Assembly (NCBI GenBank): GCA_023391335.1
Contig: JAEWBG010000083.1
Location: 1 to 64,000 of the forward strand
From: Pseudomonadota bacterium
GTDB lineage: Bacteria > Pseudomonadota > Gammaproteobacteria > Steroidobacterales > Steroidobacteraceae
Length of the DNA stretch: 64,000 bases
Reading direction: 5' to 3'
The translations under genes were made by a program, and so were the position numbers. The notes under the pieces are model-generated. The model was given only the letters and a program-made list of their open reading frames with translations, ran no database searches and had not been told where the DNA came from. Positions within the stretch are counted from its first letter, which is position 1, and each line of letters opens with the position of its first letter. Below are positions 53,028-64,000 of the stretch, piece after piece.

Positions 53028-54131
53028 TTGACGCTGCCGACCGCTTCTTCATTACTCGAGCTGTACAACGCCGAATGCGCTCGATTGGGCTATCAGCCCG
53101 ATCCGGCACAACTGCACGTCGTGGGACTGCTCGAGGATCTGCGCACTCGCTTGTGCAAGCCTGCGCCGAGGCGATTGCTGCAAGGTTTGCTTGCACGCAA
53201 GCCCTATCGGGATCTCGAGCGCGGCGTTTACATCTGGGGTGGAGTCGGCCGCGGCAAGACCTGGATCACCGATCTTTTTTTTCAGAGCCTGCCGTTCAAG
53301 GATAAGCAGCGCAGCCACTTCCATCGGTTCATGCAGTTCGTGCACGACGAATTGAAAAAGCATGCAGACCGCGCGGATCCGTTGGAACTCGTAGCCGACA
53401 AAGTCGCCAAACGTGCGCGCGTGCTGTGCTTCGATGAGCTCTTCGTATCCGACATCGCTGATGCGATGCTGCTCGGCAACTTATTTCGTGGGCTGTTCGA
53501 TCGCGGCGTGAGCTTGGTCGCGACATCCAATGTGCCGCCCGATCTACTCTACAAAGATGGCCTGCAACGCGCTCGCTTCCTGCCCGCGATCAAACTGCTC
53601 AAGGAGCACACCGCGGTAGTGCACCTTGACAGCCCGACGGATTATCGATTCCGCACGTTACAACGTGCCGCCACGTGGTTTGATGCCAAGAATCCAGCGA
53701 CGCACGCGCAACTCGAATCGCTATTTACTGAAGTTGCAAGCGAAGTGGGCGAGCCGGACAAAACGCTGACGTTGAATCATCGGCGTCTCCATGCGAAGCG
53801 CCAAGCGGAAGACGTGATCTGGTTTACGTTTGCAGAATTGTGCGATGGGCCACGCGGACAAGCGGACTACATTGAACTCGCGCGCTGCTATCACACCGTG
53901 TTCCTTACCGACGTTCCCGTTCTGGACGCGCAAAAAGAAAATCAGGCGCGCCGGTTCATCTCCCTGGTCGATGAGTTCTACGACCGAGCCGTGAACTTGA
54001 TCGTATCGGCCGCGAGTACGCCGACCGAGATCTACAAGGGCAACAAGCTCAAGTTCGAGTTCGAACGTACTCAGAGTCGGTTGATCGAGATGCAGTCTCA
54101 GGAATATCTCGCTCGCGAGCATGCCGGCTGA
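53028..54131 (+). CDS. zapE: cell division ATPase ZapE (AFG1-like)
   Basis: ZapE is a P-loop ATPase that destabilises FtsZ polymers during division. Walker A GGVGRGKT lies near 71-78, and Walker B is VLCFDELFVSDIADAM. The C-terminal CYHTVFLTDVP and DEFYDRAVNLIVSA segments are characteristic. Length 367 aa is normal. The start is TTG 53028, 11 bases after ETF-QO, without a clear Shine-Dalgarno site; no ATG lies near. Confidence 0.94.
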   Translation: MTLPTASSLLELYNAECARLGYQPDPAQLHVVGLLEDLRTRLCKPAPRRLLQGLLARKPYRDLERGVYIWGGVGRGKTWITDLFFQSLPFKDKQRSHFHRFMQFVHDELKKHADRADPLELVADKVAKRARVLCFDELFVSDIADAMLLGNLFRGLFDRGVSLVATSNVPPDLLYKDGLQRARFLPAIKLLKEHTAVVHLDSPTDYRFRTLQRAATWFDAKNPATHAQLESLFTEVASEVGEPDKTLTLNHRRLHAKRQAEDVIWFTFAELCDGPRGQADYIELARCYHTVFLTDVPVLDAQKENQARRFISLVDEFYDRAVNLIVSAASTPTEIYKGNKLKFEFERTQSRLIEMQSQEYLAREHAG

Positions 54132-54174
54132 CGTCGACGCGCACGAGAGACCGAGAAAGAGAACGAGATCAGAG

Positions 54175-54324
54175 TTTCACACGGAGGACACGAACACGGA
54201 GTTCGAATCAGTGTGTGCCCCCGCTACGCGTATGAGGTGTGAAGTGTGAGCTCACGGCGGGCGCCGGGAACACGACAGTAAGGGATCGAGTCTTGCTTGT
54301 GCCTAGTCAGTAGTCAGTTGTCAC
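54175..54324. repeat. single 9-mer arm E and heptamer tract between zapE and the YfiR gene
   Basis: CACACGGAG, GACACGAAC, ACGGAG at 54175-54201 match one arm of the 9-mer elements, without a facing arm. TAGTCAG, TAGTCAG, TTGTCAC at 54304-54324 form a heptamer tract. The rest of the gap between these convergent genes is GAGA-rich low-complexity sequence. Confidence 0.6.
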
Positions 54325-54338
54325 CCACCCGTGAACAC

Positions 54339-54914
54339 CTACTTGGCCGTGGACGCCTCAGCTGGCATAGGCGCGCCGCGAACGCTTGCTGCCACACCAA
54401 GCAACTCCGAGCTGATCTTCAAACCTGCTTCCTGAGCTGCGGGTAAGGAGACATCGAAGCGCACGCGACGATCGATGAGGACGAAGCTTATCGTTGCGCC
54501 GACATCCAAGCCGTGGGAATCGTCCGTGACGACGAGGATCGGCTTACCTTCCAAGGCGCGCGTGATGGCGTACAGGTCGCCATCGAACTCTGGGCCGATG
54601 TACACCAGCTGGGCGTTGAGGGCTTGATCCGCAGATCTCACCGTTTCTACCCGCACCTGGCGATCTTTGATCGTTCGTCCATCGACGGCGTGCAGCAACT
54701 CGCTTGCGACAGACTTTGATCCCAAAATGGCGATCGTGAAGAAGCGACCGTCGGCGCTGTCTCGTGGCCATTCCACATAGCCGGTAAATCGATACAGAAA
54801 GGCGGCCTTAACGGCGGTCTCCTGATACAGATCAGCACTTCGCGCGGGAATCATGGCGACGAAGAACGCCATCCAAACACACTTCGAAAACCAACTGTGC
54901 ACTACGCGTGACAC
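54339..54914 (-). CDS. YfiR-family (DUF4154) periplasmic protein
   Basis: The signal peptide covers about 1-27. The mature domain matches DUF4154: YRFTGYVEWP and FTIAILGSKSVASELLHAVDGR near the start, IGPEFDGDLYAITRALEGKPILVVTDDSHG-like pattern in the middle and FVLIDRRVRFDVSLPAAQEAGLKISS at the end. Pseudomonas YfiR holds the cyclase YfiN inactive. Length 191 aa, start GTG 54914. It directly follows a TonB-dependent receptor; no diguanylate cyclase is next to it. Confidence 0.9.
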   Translation of the reverse strand: MSRVVHSWFSKCVWMAFFVAMIPARSADLYQETAVKAAFLYRFTGYVEWPRDSADGRFFTIAILGSKSVASELLHAVDGRTIKDRQVRVETVRSADQALNAQLVYIGPEFDGDLYAITRALEGKPILVVTDDSHGLDVGATISFVLIDRRVRFDVSLPAAQEAGLKISSELLGVAASVRGAPMPAEASTAK

Positions 54915-54926
54915 GCCGAATGCGCC

Positions 54927-56804
54927 TTAGAACTTCCAATCGGCGCGCAGATAGGCGGTGCGTCGCAGTTCCTTGCGTTCCGCCAAAGTGCCCGTCTCAG
55001 CGTGTCGATCATCGAGCAAATTGAATCCTGCGAGTGCTAAATCGAGATGATCTGAGACATGCCAACCTAGCCGTGCGTCGAGGCCCACGTAGCTACTGAC
55101 CTCCGGCTCGGGCAACTCACCGATCGCTCGCAACGAGACATCGAATTCGACACGAGGCGTTAGATTCATGCTCGAGCGCAAAAAGATTTGATGCTTCGGA
55201 TCGTCACCTGCGTGCTGGTACAACACTGGCGCGAAGGTATTGGAATCTGGCTCAAGGTGCTTCTGCAACAGGCTAAAACCCGGACTGAGCCGCCACCAAT
55301 CGAGAACCTGCCAGTCGGCCCAGACCTCCGCGCCATAGGTAAATCCATGCATGGCATTGGCAAGTTGAAAGCGCCCCTGCGGCGTAATCGTCAACATTCG
55401 TAAGTCGTCGTAATCGTTGTAGAACAGCGAAACAGACACGCTCGCGGAGGTGGCAACCTGTCCGCGATAACCGAGTTCATACGCGAGTAACGTTTCCGAT
55501 TCGAATTGGTTGGCAGGATCGAGCAAACCGGGCGCCGTGAGCTCTCGATCCAATCGCGCCGGCGTTCTCACCGCACGTGAGACCGCTCCCCAGACCAACG
55601 TCGTATCCGAAGCTTGCCAGCCGAGTCGAGCGCTCGGCAGAAACTCGAATCCCGTGTAACTGCTGTACTCGAACTTCGAGCCGATGGTGAGCGTCGCGGC
55701 ACCGATCCCGATAGTGTCCTGGACGAATGCATTGCTGAGTTGAACCGTATCGCTTTCGGGTTCGAGGACAAACATGTTCAGTCCGTTGACGAAGTTGTCG
55801 CGGGTCACGCGATGACCTGCGCCCCATACGACTTGGTGACTGTTCCAACCGAAGGCATGTTGCAATGAAAGGTCGAAGGTTTCGAGGGAGTCCAGGACTT
55901 GATCGACGTTGCGCTCGACCTCGTCGTAATACGCCTGGACTTCCAGTTCCGAGGCGCTCTGTAGATGCCGAGTCCATCGTGAAAGCAAGTTGCTGCCGCG
56001 AATGTGACCGCGTTGCGGCGAATTGCGAAACACATCGCCCTGCATGACGAGCGAGTCCGCGTCTGATTGCCAATCCGAGCGGAAGCCGCCTTGCACTCCA
56101 TCCCAATCATCGTGCGCACCTTCACCCGATGCCGTTTTCGATTCGCCACGCTCGAAGCCCATCGCATACACCCTGAATGCTCCGCTGTCGCCGACACGAC
56201 CGCTATAGCGACCGCTGATACTGCTATCCGACGTTCCAGCCTGCGCACTTGCCGCGCCACCCTCAGAGTGCCAGGCGCTGCGCGTGATGATGTTGATCAC
56301 GCCGTTCACCGCATTCGCACCCCACAAGGTTCCGCCCGGCCCGCTGATAACTTCGATGCGCTCGACATCCTGAAGCAGCAGCTGCTGTTGATCCCAATAA
56401 ACACCCGCATGCAACGGCGTATAGACGCTGCGGCCGTCGATGAGCACGAGCAGTTTGTTAGAAGCCTGATAGGTATTGAAGCCGCGCGCGGAAATTGCGT
56501 ATGACGCTGCATCCAGGCGAGCGACCTCAAGGTTGGGGGCAAGGCGCAGCGCTTCGGCTAAGGTCACTGCGCCTGAGCGACGAATCTCTTCTTGAGTGAT
56601 GACGTAAACGGAAGCCGGCGTGCGGTTGATGGGCTCAGGCCGTTTGAAGACGGAAGTCACTTCAACCTGGCTGAGCTGTTCGATCGATAGCCGGTCGAGG
56701 TCCTTCACCGACTGGCCCACCGCATGGTTTGCTACCGTCAAGACGATGATCGCAACGAACCCACGGCTTCGCCCGAAGCCATTTCGTTTCTGTGCCGCTT
56801 CCAC
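54927..56804 (-). CDS. TonB-dependent outer-membrane receptor
   Basis: The plug domain spans about 55-165 (PASVYVITQEEIRRSGAVTLAEALRLAPN, GTLWGANAVNGVINIITRSA). The 22-strand barrel follows and ends in the aromatic C-terminus TAYLRADWKF. Length 625 aa. The GTG 56804 start has GAGGGG about six bases upstream. The signal peptide is the N-terminal hydrophobic stretch (about 14-30). It precedes the YfiR-like gene by 12 bases. The ligand is unknown; such pairs often sit with c-di-GMP or sensory kinase genes. Confidence 0.94.
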   Translation of the reverse strand: MEAAQKRNGFGRSRGFVAIIVLTVANHAVGQSVKDLDRLSIEQLSQVEVTSVFKRPEPINRTPASVYVITQEEIRRSGAVTLAEALRLAPNLEVARLDAASYAISARGFNTYQASNKLLVLIDGRSVYTPLHAGVYWDQQQLLLQDVERIEVISGPGGTLWGANAVNGVINIITRSAWHSEGGAASAQAGTSDSSISGRYSGRVGDSGAFRVYAMGFERGESKTASGEGAHDDWDGVQGGFRSDWQSDADSLVMQGDVFRNSPQRGHIRGSNLLSRWTRHLQSASELEVQAYYDEVERNVDQVLDSLETFDLSLQHAFGWNSHQVVWGAGHRVTRDNFVNGLNMFVLEPESDTVQLSNAFVQDTIGIGAATLTIGSKFEYSSYTGFEFLPSARLGWQASDTTLVWGAVSRAVRTPARLDRELTAPGLLDPANQFESETLLAYELGYRGQVATSASVSVSLFYNDYDDLRMLTITPQGRFQLANAMHGFTYGAEVWADWQVLDWWRLSPGFSLLQKHLEPDSNTFAPVLYQHAGDDPKHQIFLRSSMNLTPRVEFDVSLRAIGELPEPEVSSYVGLDARLGWHVSDHLDLALAGFNLLDDRHAETGTLAERKELRRTAYLRADWKF

Positions 56805-56955
56805 TCTCGACCCCTCGTTTTTTGGCCGCGGGCGGGCACTAGCCGCGCCGCGGATTTGCTTTGCATTGTGTGGCGAGCGACTCGTTGTGTTTATTCGTCG
56901 AGCGCGGCCGAGGGGGACAATGCGGCAGAGTGTAAAAAGTTCCGAGTTGAAGCAG

Positions 56956-57594
56956 CTAGGGATCTAGGTATGCGGCGAGTGTCTTGCTGCGGACTTCATC
57001 GGCGCTGGCGCCTGGCGCCAGTTCTATCAATCTGAATGGAGATTTGCGGTCAGGCCGCGAAAACACGGCGAGATCGGTGATGAGCAGGTCCACGACATTG
57101 GCGCCCGTGAGCGGCAAGTCGCACCGCTTTTTGAATTTCGGACTGCCGTCCTTAGAGGTGTGCTCCATCACCACCACGACGCGTTTGACGCCGGCGACCA
57201 AATCCATCGCGCCGCCCATTCCCTTCACCATTTTGCCCGGAACCATCCAATTGGCGAGGTCGCCGTTTTCCGAGACTTCCATGGCGCCGAGCACCGATAG
57301 ATCGATGTGCCCGCCGCGGATCATTCCGAAACTGTCCGACGAAGAAAAATAAGACGAGATCGGCAGCTCAGTAATGGTTTGCTTGCCCGCGTTGATGAGG
57401 TCGGGATCCTCATCACCTTCGAACGGAAACGGCCCCATGCCGAGCATGCCGTTCTCCGACTGCAATACGACTTTCAAGTTGGATGGAATGTAGTTCGCCA
57501 CCAGCGTCGGAATTCCGATGCCGAGGTTGACGTAGAACCCATCGCGCAATTCCCGAGCGGCGCGTTGTGCAAGTTGATCGCGGGTCCAGGGCAT
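56956..57594 (-). CDS. scoB: 3-oxoacid CoA-transferase subunit B
   Basis: Together with the A subunit this enzyme moves CoA from succinyl-CoA to acetoacetate or other 3-oxoacids. The catalytic glutamate is in SENGMLGMGPFP. GIGIPTLVANYIP near the N-terminus is family typical. 212 aa. It starts 35 bases after scoA. AtoA is an alternative name; substrate preference is not visible. Confidence 0.93.
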   Translation of the reverse strand: MPWTRDQLAQRAARELRDGFYVNLGIGIPTLVANYIPSNLKVVLQSENGMLGMGPFPFEGDEDPDLINAGKQTITELPISSYFSSSDSFGMIRGGHIDLSVLGAMEVSENGDLANWMVPGKMVKGMGGAMDLVAGVKRVVVVMEHTSKDGSPKFKKRCDLPLTGANVVDLLITDLAVFSRPDRKSPFRLIELAPGASADEVRSKTLAAYLDP

Positions 57595-57629
57595 GGCAAG
57601 CCTCTAGGCTGTAGGATGAAGAAGAACAA

Positions 57630-58346
57630 CTATGCGGTGACGCGCTTGCGAACCGTGCGTTGCTCGATCGCTTTCACGTAGTTCGATCCTTGAATGATCC
57701 GCTGCACGAAAATTCCAGGCGTATGGATATGATCCGGATCGAGTGCTCCCGGCTGCACGAGATGTTCGACTTCCGCAATGGTAATGCGCCCCGCGGTCGC
57801 CATCATCGGATTGAAGTTACGTGCGGTCTTGCGATAGATGAGATTGCCTTCCGTGTCGCCCTTCCATGCTTTCACGAGCGCAACGTCAGCGGTAAGGCCC
57901 GTTTCGAGAATGTAGGTGTCACCATTGACGACGCGCTGCTCTTTACCTTCCGCTACGAGCGTGCCCGCACCGGTTCGCGTGTAGAAGCCGAAGATTCCGG
58001 CACCGCCAGCGCGTATGCGTTCCGCCAAGGTGCCTTGAGGATTGAATTCGAGCTTGAGCTCGCCCGAAAGATATTGCCGCTCGAACTCCTTGTTCTCGCC
58101 GACGTATGAAGAAATCATCTTCGCGATCTGCTTGGATTTCAGCAGCAGTCCCAGTCCCCACTCATCGACACCGGCGTTGTTCGAAATGACCGTAAGCCCG
58201 CGCACTCCGCTGTCCCGGAGCGCGATGATGAGATTCTCGGGAATGCCGCAAAGACCGAAACCTCCAGACATGATGGTCATGCCATCGCGAAGAATCCCTT
58301 CCAAGGCTGCGCGCGCGTCTGCGTATACCTTCGTCGCCTGCGTCAT
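57630..58346 (-). CDS. scoA: 3-oxoacid CoA-transferase subunit A
   Basis: The CoA-transferase I subunit has GGFGLCGIPENLI near 30-42 and TVISNNAGVDEWGLGLLL in the middle. ETGLTADVALVKAWKGDTEGN follows in the C-terminal half. 238 aa. With scoB it activates acetoacetate for the thiolase at 43.9-45.1 kb. Confidence 0.93.
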   Translation of the reverse strand: MTQATKVYADARAALEGILRDGMTIMSGGFGLCGIPENLIIALRDSGVRGLTVISNNAGVDEWGLGLLLKSKQIAKMISSYVGENKEFERQYLSGELKLEFNPQGTLAERIRAGGAGIFGFYTRTGAGTLVAEGKEQRVVNGDTYILETGLTADVALVKAWKGDTEGNLIYRKTARNFNPMMATAGRITIAEVEHLVQPGALDPDHIHTPGIFVQRIIQGSNYVKAIEQRTVRKRVTA

Positions 58347-58423
58347 GTGAGCCCCTCGAGCGAGATGCTGCGATTCTACTCACATTGATGCGTTGGGCGT
58401 TGCGGGAAATCCGAAGAGCAAAG

Positions 58424-58622
58424 AAATACTCCACGGAGAGCACAGAGCACACGGAGAAACATACCAATTCGATGCGGCATTACTCGAGTGTGCCAGCGGA
58501 TCGAAAAGCGTGACTCGGAACGTCGGAACCTGCCTTCAAAAAGAACGTCCGCGCACGCTCGAGCGCGGACTTCATGTGTCTTGGAAATCTCCGTGATCTC
58601 CGTGCCCTCCGTGGAACCTCTC
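58424..58622. repeat. 9-mer word element F (inverted arms)
   Basis: Left arm 58424-58460: CCACGGAGA, GCACAGAGC, ACACGGAGA. Right arm 58582-58622: TCTCCGTGA, TCTCCGTGC, CCTCCGTGG. About 120 bases separate the arms. It lies between scoA and the 3' end of metH, which end and start on the same strand. Confidence 0.85.
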
Positions 58623-58632
58623 TTAGTCTTTC

Positions 58633-62349
<3,717 letters not shown>

Positions 62350-62419
62350 GTGGTCGTCCTATGTAACGAAGTGCTGGGAATGTCTTCCGCAAGACACTCC
62401 TTCTGCTTAATTCACTGAT

Positions 62420-63346
62420 TCAGACTGCAGCGGCTGCTTGCGCCGGCGTGGGTCTCACTCCGAGCGCGTGACAAATTGCGTACGTCAGCTCGGAACGATT
62501 CAGCGTGTAGAAGTGGAACTCCGACACGCCATGCTTCTCGAGTTCTTGCACTTGCTCGATTGCGACGGCAGCAGCAATGAGGCGGCGCGTTTCCGCATCG
62601 TCATCAAGACCGTCGAATCGATGCACGAGCCAATCGGGAACGCTCGCCCCGCACCGCTGCGCCATGCGCAACATTTGCGGGAATCGAGTGATCGGCAGAA
62701 TGCCCGGCACGACGCTCGCTTTGATCCCCGCGGCTGCGCACTGATCGCGGAATCGTAAAAAGACATGCGGATCGAAGAAGAACTGCGTGATGGCCCGATC
62801 GGCGCCGGCATCGATCTTGGCTTTGAGATTCTCGATCTCAAATGCCTCGCTCGGTGCTTCCGGATGTTTTTCGGGATAGGTCGCGACTGAGATTTCGAAG
62901 TCACCCACGTCCTTCAACCCTCTCACCAAATCCAACGCATAGGCAAAACCACCGGGATGCGGCACGTATTTGCCCTCGCTCCCCTGCGGAGGATCGCCAC
63001 GCAATGCAACGATGTGACGGATGCCGTGCGCCCAATAATTTCGCGCGATATCCAGAATCTCTTCGCGCGGTGCGCCGACGCACGTCAGATGCGGCGCGGC
63101 TGTTAACGACGTCGAGCTCTGTATCTTCGTAACGATGTTGTGCGTACGCGCACGTGTCGAGCCATCGGCGCCATACGTCACGGAAACAAAACGCGGCTGC
63201 AGTGGAGTCAACCGCTCCACGGATTGCCACAACGTTTGCTCCATCAGCTCGTCTTTCGGAGGGAAAAACTCGAACGACACGGTGGGTCGCGATCGCAAGC
63301 GCGTGAGCGCGTTGCCGATCCGATCTTTGAGTTGCTCCACCGACAT
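62420..63346 (-). CDS. metF: 5,10-methylenetetrahydrofolate reductase
   Basis: MetF reduces methylene-THF to methyl-THF, the substrate of MetH. The TIM barrel is recognisable in VSFEFFPPKDELME, PHLTCVGAPREEILD, HIVALRGDPPQGSEG and DAGADRAITQFFFD. Length 308 aa is standard for the FAD-dependent family. It starts 30 bases after the methyltransferase-domain gene and lies 70 bases from metH. Confidence 0.96.
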   Translation of the reverse strand: MSVEQLKDRIGNALTRLRSRPTVSFEFFPPKDELMEQTLWQSVERLTPLQPRFVSVTYGADGSTRARTHNIVTKIQSSTSLTAAPHLTCVGAPREEILDIARNYWAHGIRHIVALRGDPPQGSEGKYVPHPGGFAYALDLVRGLKDVGDFEISVATYPEKHPEAPSEAFEIENLKAKIDAGADRAITQFFFDPHVFLRFRDQCAAAGIKASVVPGILPITRFPQMLRMAQRCGASVPDWLVHRFDGLDDDAETRRLIAAAVAIEQVQELEKHGVSEFHFYTLNRSELTYAICHALGVRPTPAQAAAAV

Positions 63347-63376
63347 GAGACCTCCAAGTTCTTGTTGCTTTGCCGC

Positions 63377-64000
63377 TTATGCCGCGGCAGTTGTTTGTGC
63401 AAGCCTGCGTGCGAAGGCAATCAGCAAATGACCGCTTGATGTGTCCGCCGGCTGAATGCGCGAGCACTGAAAGCCCGCTTTCGACAGCCATCCGCGCAGG
63501 ATCGCGATGGGGTTCGCGCCGGCCGATTCGCTGAGCTGATCGAAGTCTTCGATGATCACCAGTCGGCCCTCTGCGCGAATTGCTCGCGCAATTTCATTCA
63601 AGGCCGCGATCGGACGTTCCGATCTGGCCAGCGCTCGATCGACCGTTACCGTGTCGAATGTGTCCGACTCGAACGGCAAGTCGTACATCGAGCCTTGTTG
63701 CAACTCGCAATGACTCAAGCCTGCGCTGTGCACATTCGTGCGAGCCAGCTGCAGCGCCTCCCGCGAAATATCGACGCCCACCGCACGTTTCGCGGCGCGC
63801 CCGAGCAACTCCAGCAGATGACCATTGCCGGTGCCGATGTCGAGCAGCGCGCCGACGGGTTCTGCACTCAGCTCTCGCAGCAGGATGGAATCGACTTCGT
63901 TCGATGCGCTATCCAACGCATGAGCCGGAAGCTGCTGCGAGGCGGCTTGCGCTCGCTCTGCGATGACTTCTTCCAACCGCCGGCGATCGCGGCGAAATAC
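63377..64000 (-). CDS. ArsR-methyltransferase fusion regulator, 3' part (SahR-like)
   Basis: The reading frame continues to the window edge, so the N-terminus is missing. The visible part is a class I methyltransferase domain with motif I LLDIGTGNGHLLELL, VGVDISREAL, and VDRALARSERPIAAL. The residues just before it, DRRRLEEVIAERAQ, resemble the linker that joins an ArsR helix-turn-helix to a methyltransferase domain in SahR. SahR proteins bind S-adenosylhomocysteine and repress methionine-cycle genes. Its position ahead of metF-metH fits. A stand-alone methyltransferase starting at TTG 63976 is the alternative. Confidence 0.75.
   Translation of the reverse strand, partial: VFRRDRRRLEEVIAERAQAASQQLPAHALDSASNEVDSILLRELSAEPVGALLDIGTGNGHLLELLGRAAKRAVGVDISREALQLARTNVHSAGLSHCELQQGSMYDLPFESDTFDTVTVDRALARSERPIAALNEIARAIRAEGRLVIIEDFDQLSESAGANPIAILRGWLSKAGFQCSRIQPADTSSGHLLIAFARRLAQTTAAA

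Noticed and set aside
26551..58622. CRISPR array reading of the 9-mer elements
   Set aside because: The words are degenerate, 9 bases apart, without unique spacers between words and without cas genes; the arms face each other rather than repeat in one direction.
62350..62419. Possible SAM or SAH riboswitch before metH
   Set aside because: The 70-base gap shows no recognisable SAM or SAH riboswitch core.

Overview
The window reads as a contiguous piece of a gammaproteobacterial chromosome. Housekeeping gene order is typical of that class: ndk-rlmN-pilW-rodZ-hisS-yfgM-bamB-der, queA-tgt-yajC-secD-secF, trmJ next to isc genes with suhB divergent, and guaB-guaA. The presence of pilW, a MetX-type acyltransferase resembling the Xanthomonas serine O-succinyltransferase, and branched-chain acyl-CoA catabolism suggest a free-living aerobe near the Xanthomonadales, Nevskiales or Steroidobacterales. 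That placement is an inference from gene content, not a phylogeny. I see no prophage, insertion sequence, CRISPR array or rRNA operon.

Layout. 0.1-0.6 kb: tRNA-Ser(GGA) followed by two and a bit tandem 163-bp repeats that each begin with the last 19 bases of the tRNA. 0.6-4.6 kb: a small zinc-ribbon gene, then tadA, guaA and guaB on the minus strand. 4.6-5.1 kb: a repeat-rich divergent spacer. 5.1-7.4 kb: xseA and a secreted M23 peptidase. 7.6-11.7 kb: metX-bioA-bioF-bioD, a minus-strand biotin operon headed by an acyltransferase. 11.9-19.9 kb: the der-to-ndk cell-envelope and translation operon. 20.0-22.8 kb: trmJ, iscS, a degenerate IscU-like scaffold and iscA. 23.0-25.8 kb: suhB, an amino acid permease and a LAB_N membrane protein. 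25.8-35.7 kb: two TerC-family proteins, secF, secD and yajC on the minus strand, a plus-strand CorC/HlyC protein, then AI-2E family, tgt and queA. 35.8-38.0 kb: ECF sigma factor, anti-sigma factor and double-PDZ protein. 38.2-42.7 kb: acyl-CoA dehydrogenase, tRNA-Leu(CAA), Nudix, fdxA, dsbC, xerD. 42.9-53.0 kb: an acyltransferase, a thiolase, a GntR/FCD regulator and a leucine/isovalerate-type catabolic operon (ivd, mccB, enoyl-CoA hydratase, two SDRs) followed by ETF-ubiquinone oxidoreductase. 53.0-58.4 kb: zapE, a YfiR-like protein with a TonB-dependent receptor, and both 3-oxoacid CoA-transferase subunits. 58.6-64.0 kb: metH, metF and the 3' part of an ArsR-methyltransferase (SahR-type) regulator that runs off the window.

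How the parts fit. The 43.9-58.3 kb block can oxidise isovaleryl-CoA, carboxylate and hydrate the product, activate and cleave acetoacetate, and pass electrons to ubiquinone. The biotinylated subunit of methylcrotonyl-CoA carboxylase and HMG-CoA lyase are not in the window. A perfect palindrome with the FadR-subfamily operator pattern sits between the GntR gene and ivd. The end of the window is a methionine-cycle operon with its likely SAH-responsive regulator.

The strongest unexplained signals are intergenic. First, the tRNA-derived tandem repeats. Second, two families of word-repeat elements: one built from degenerate 9-base words (CTCYGTG-like) arranged as facing inverted arms at five loci plus one single arm, and one built from 7-base words at seven loci. 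Third, a mosaic of direct repeats upstream of guaB/xseA and an unrelated 71-bp duplication upstream of dsbC that share a GTACAT-GG-ATGTAC core.

Gene-free stretches over 300 bases are 198-627 (tRNA repeats), 4631-5100 (mosaic repeats) and 41458-41799 (71-bp duplication). The shorter gaps 19857-20052, 22813-23020, 42769-42944 and 56805-56955 show nothing I can name.
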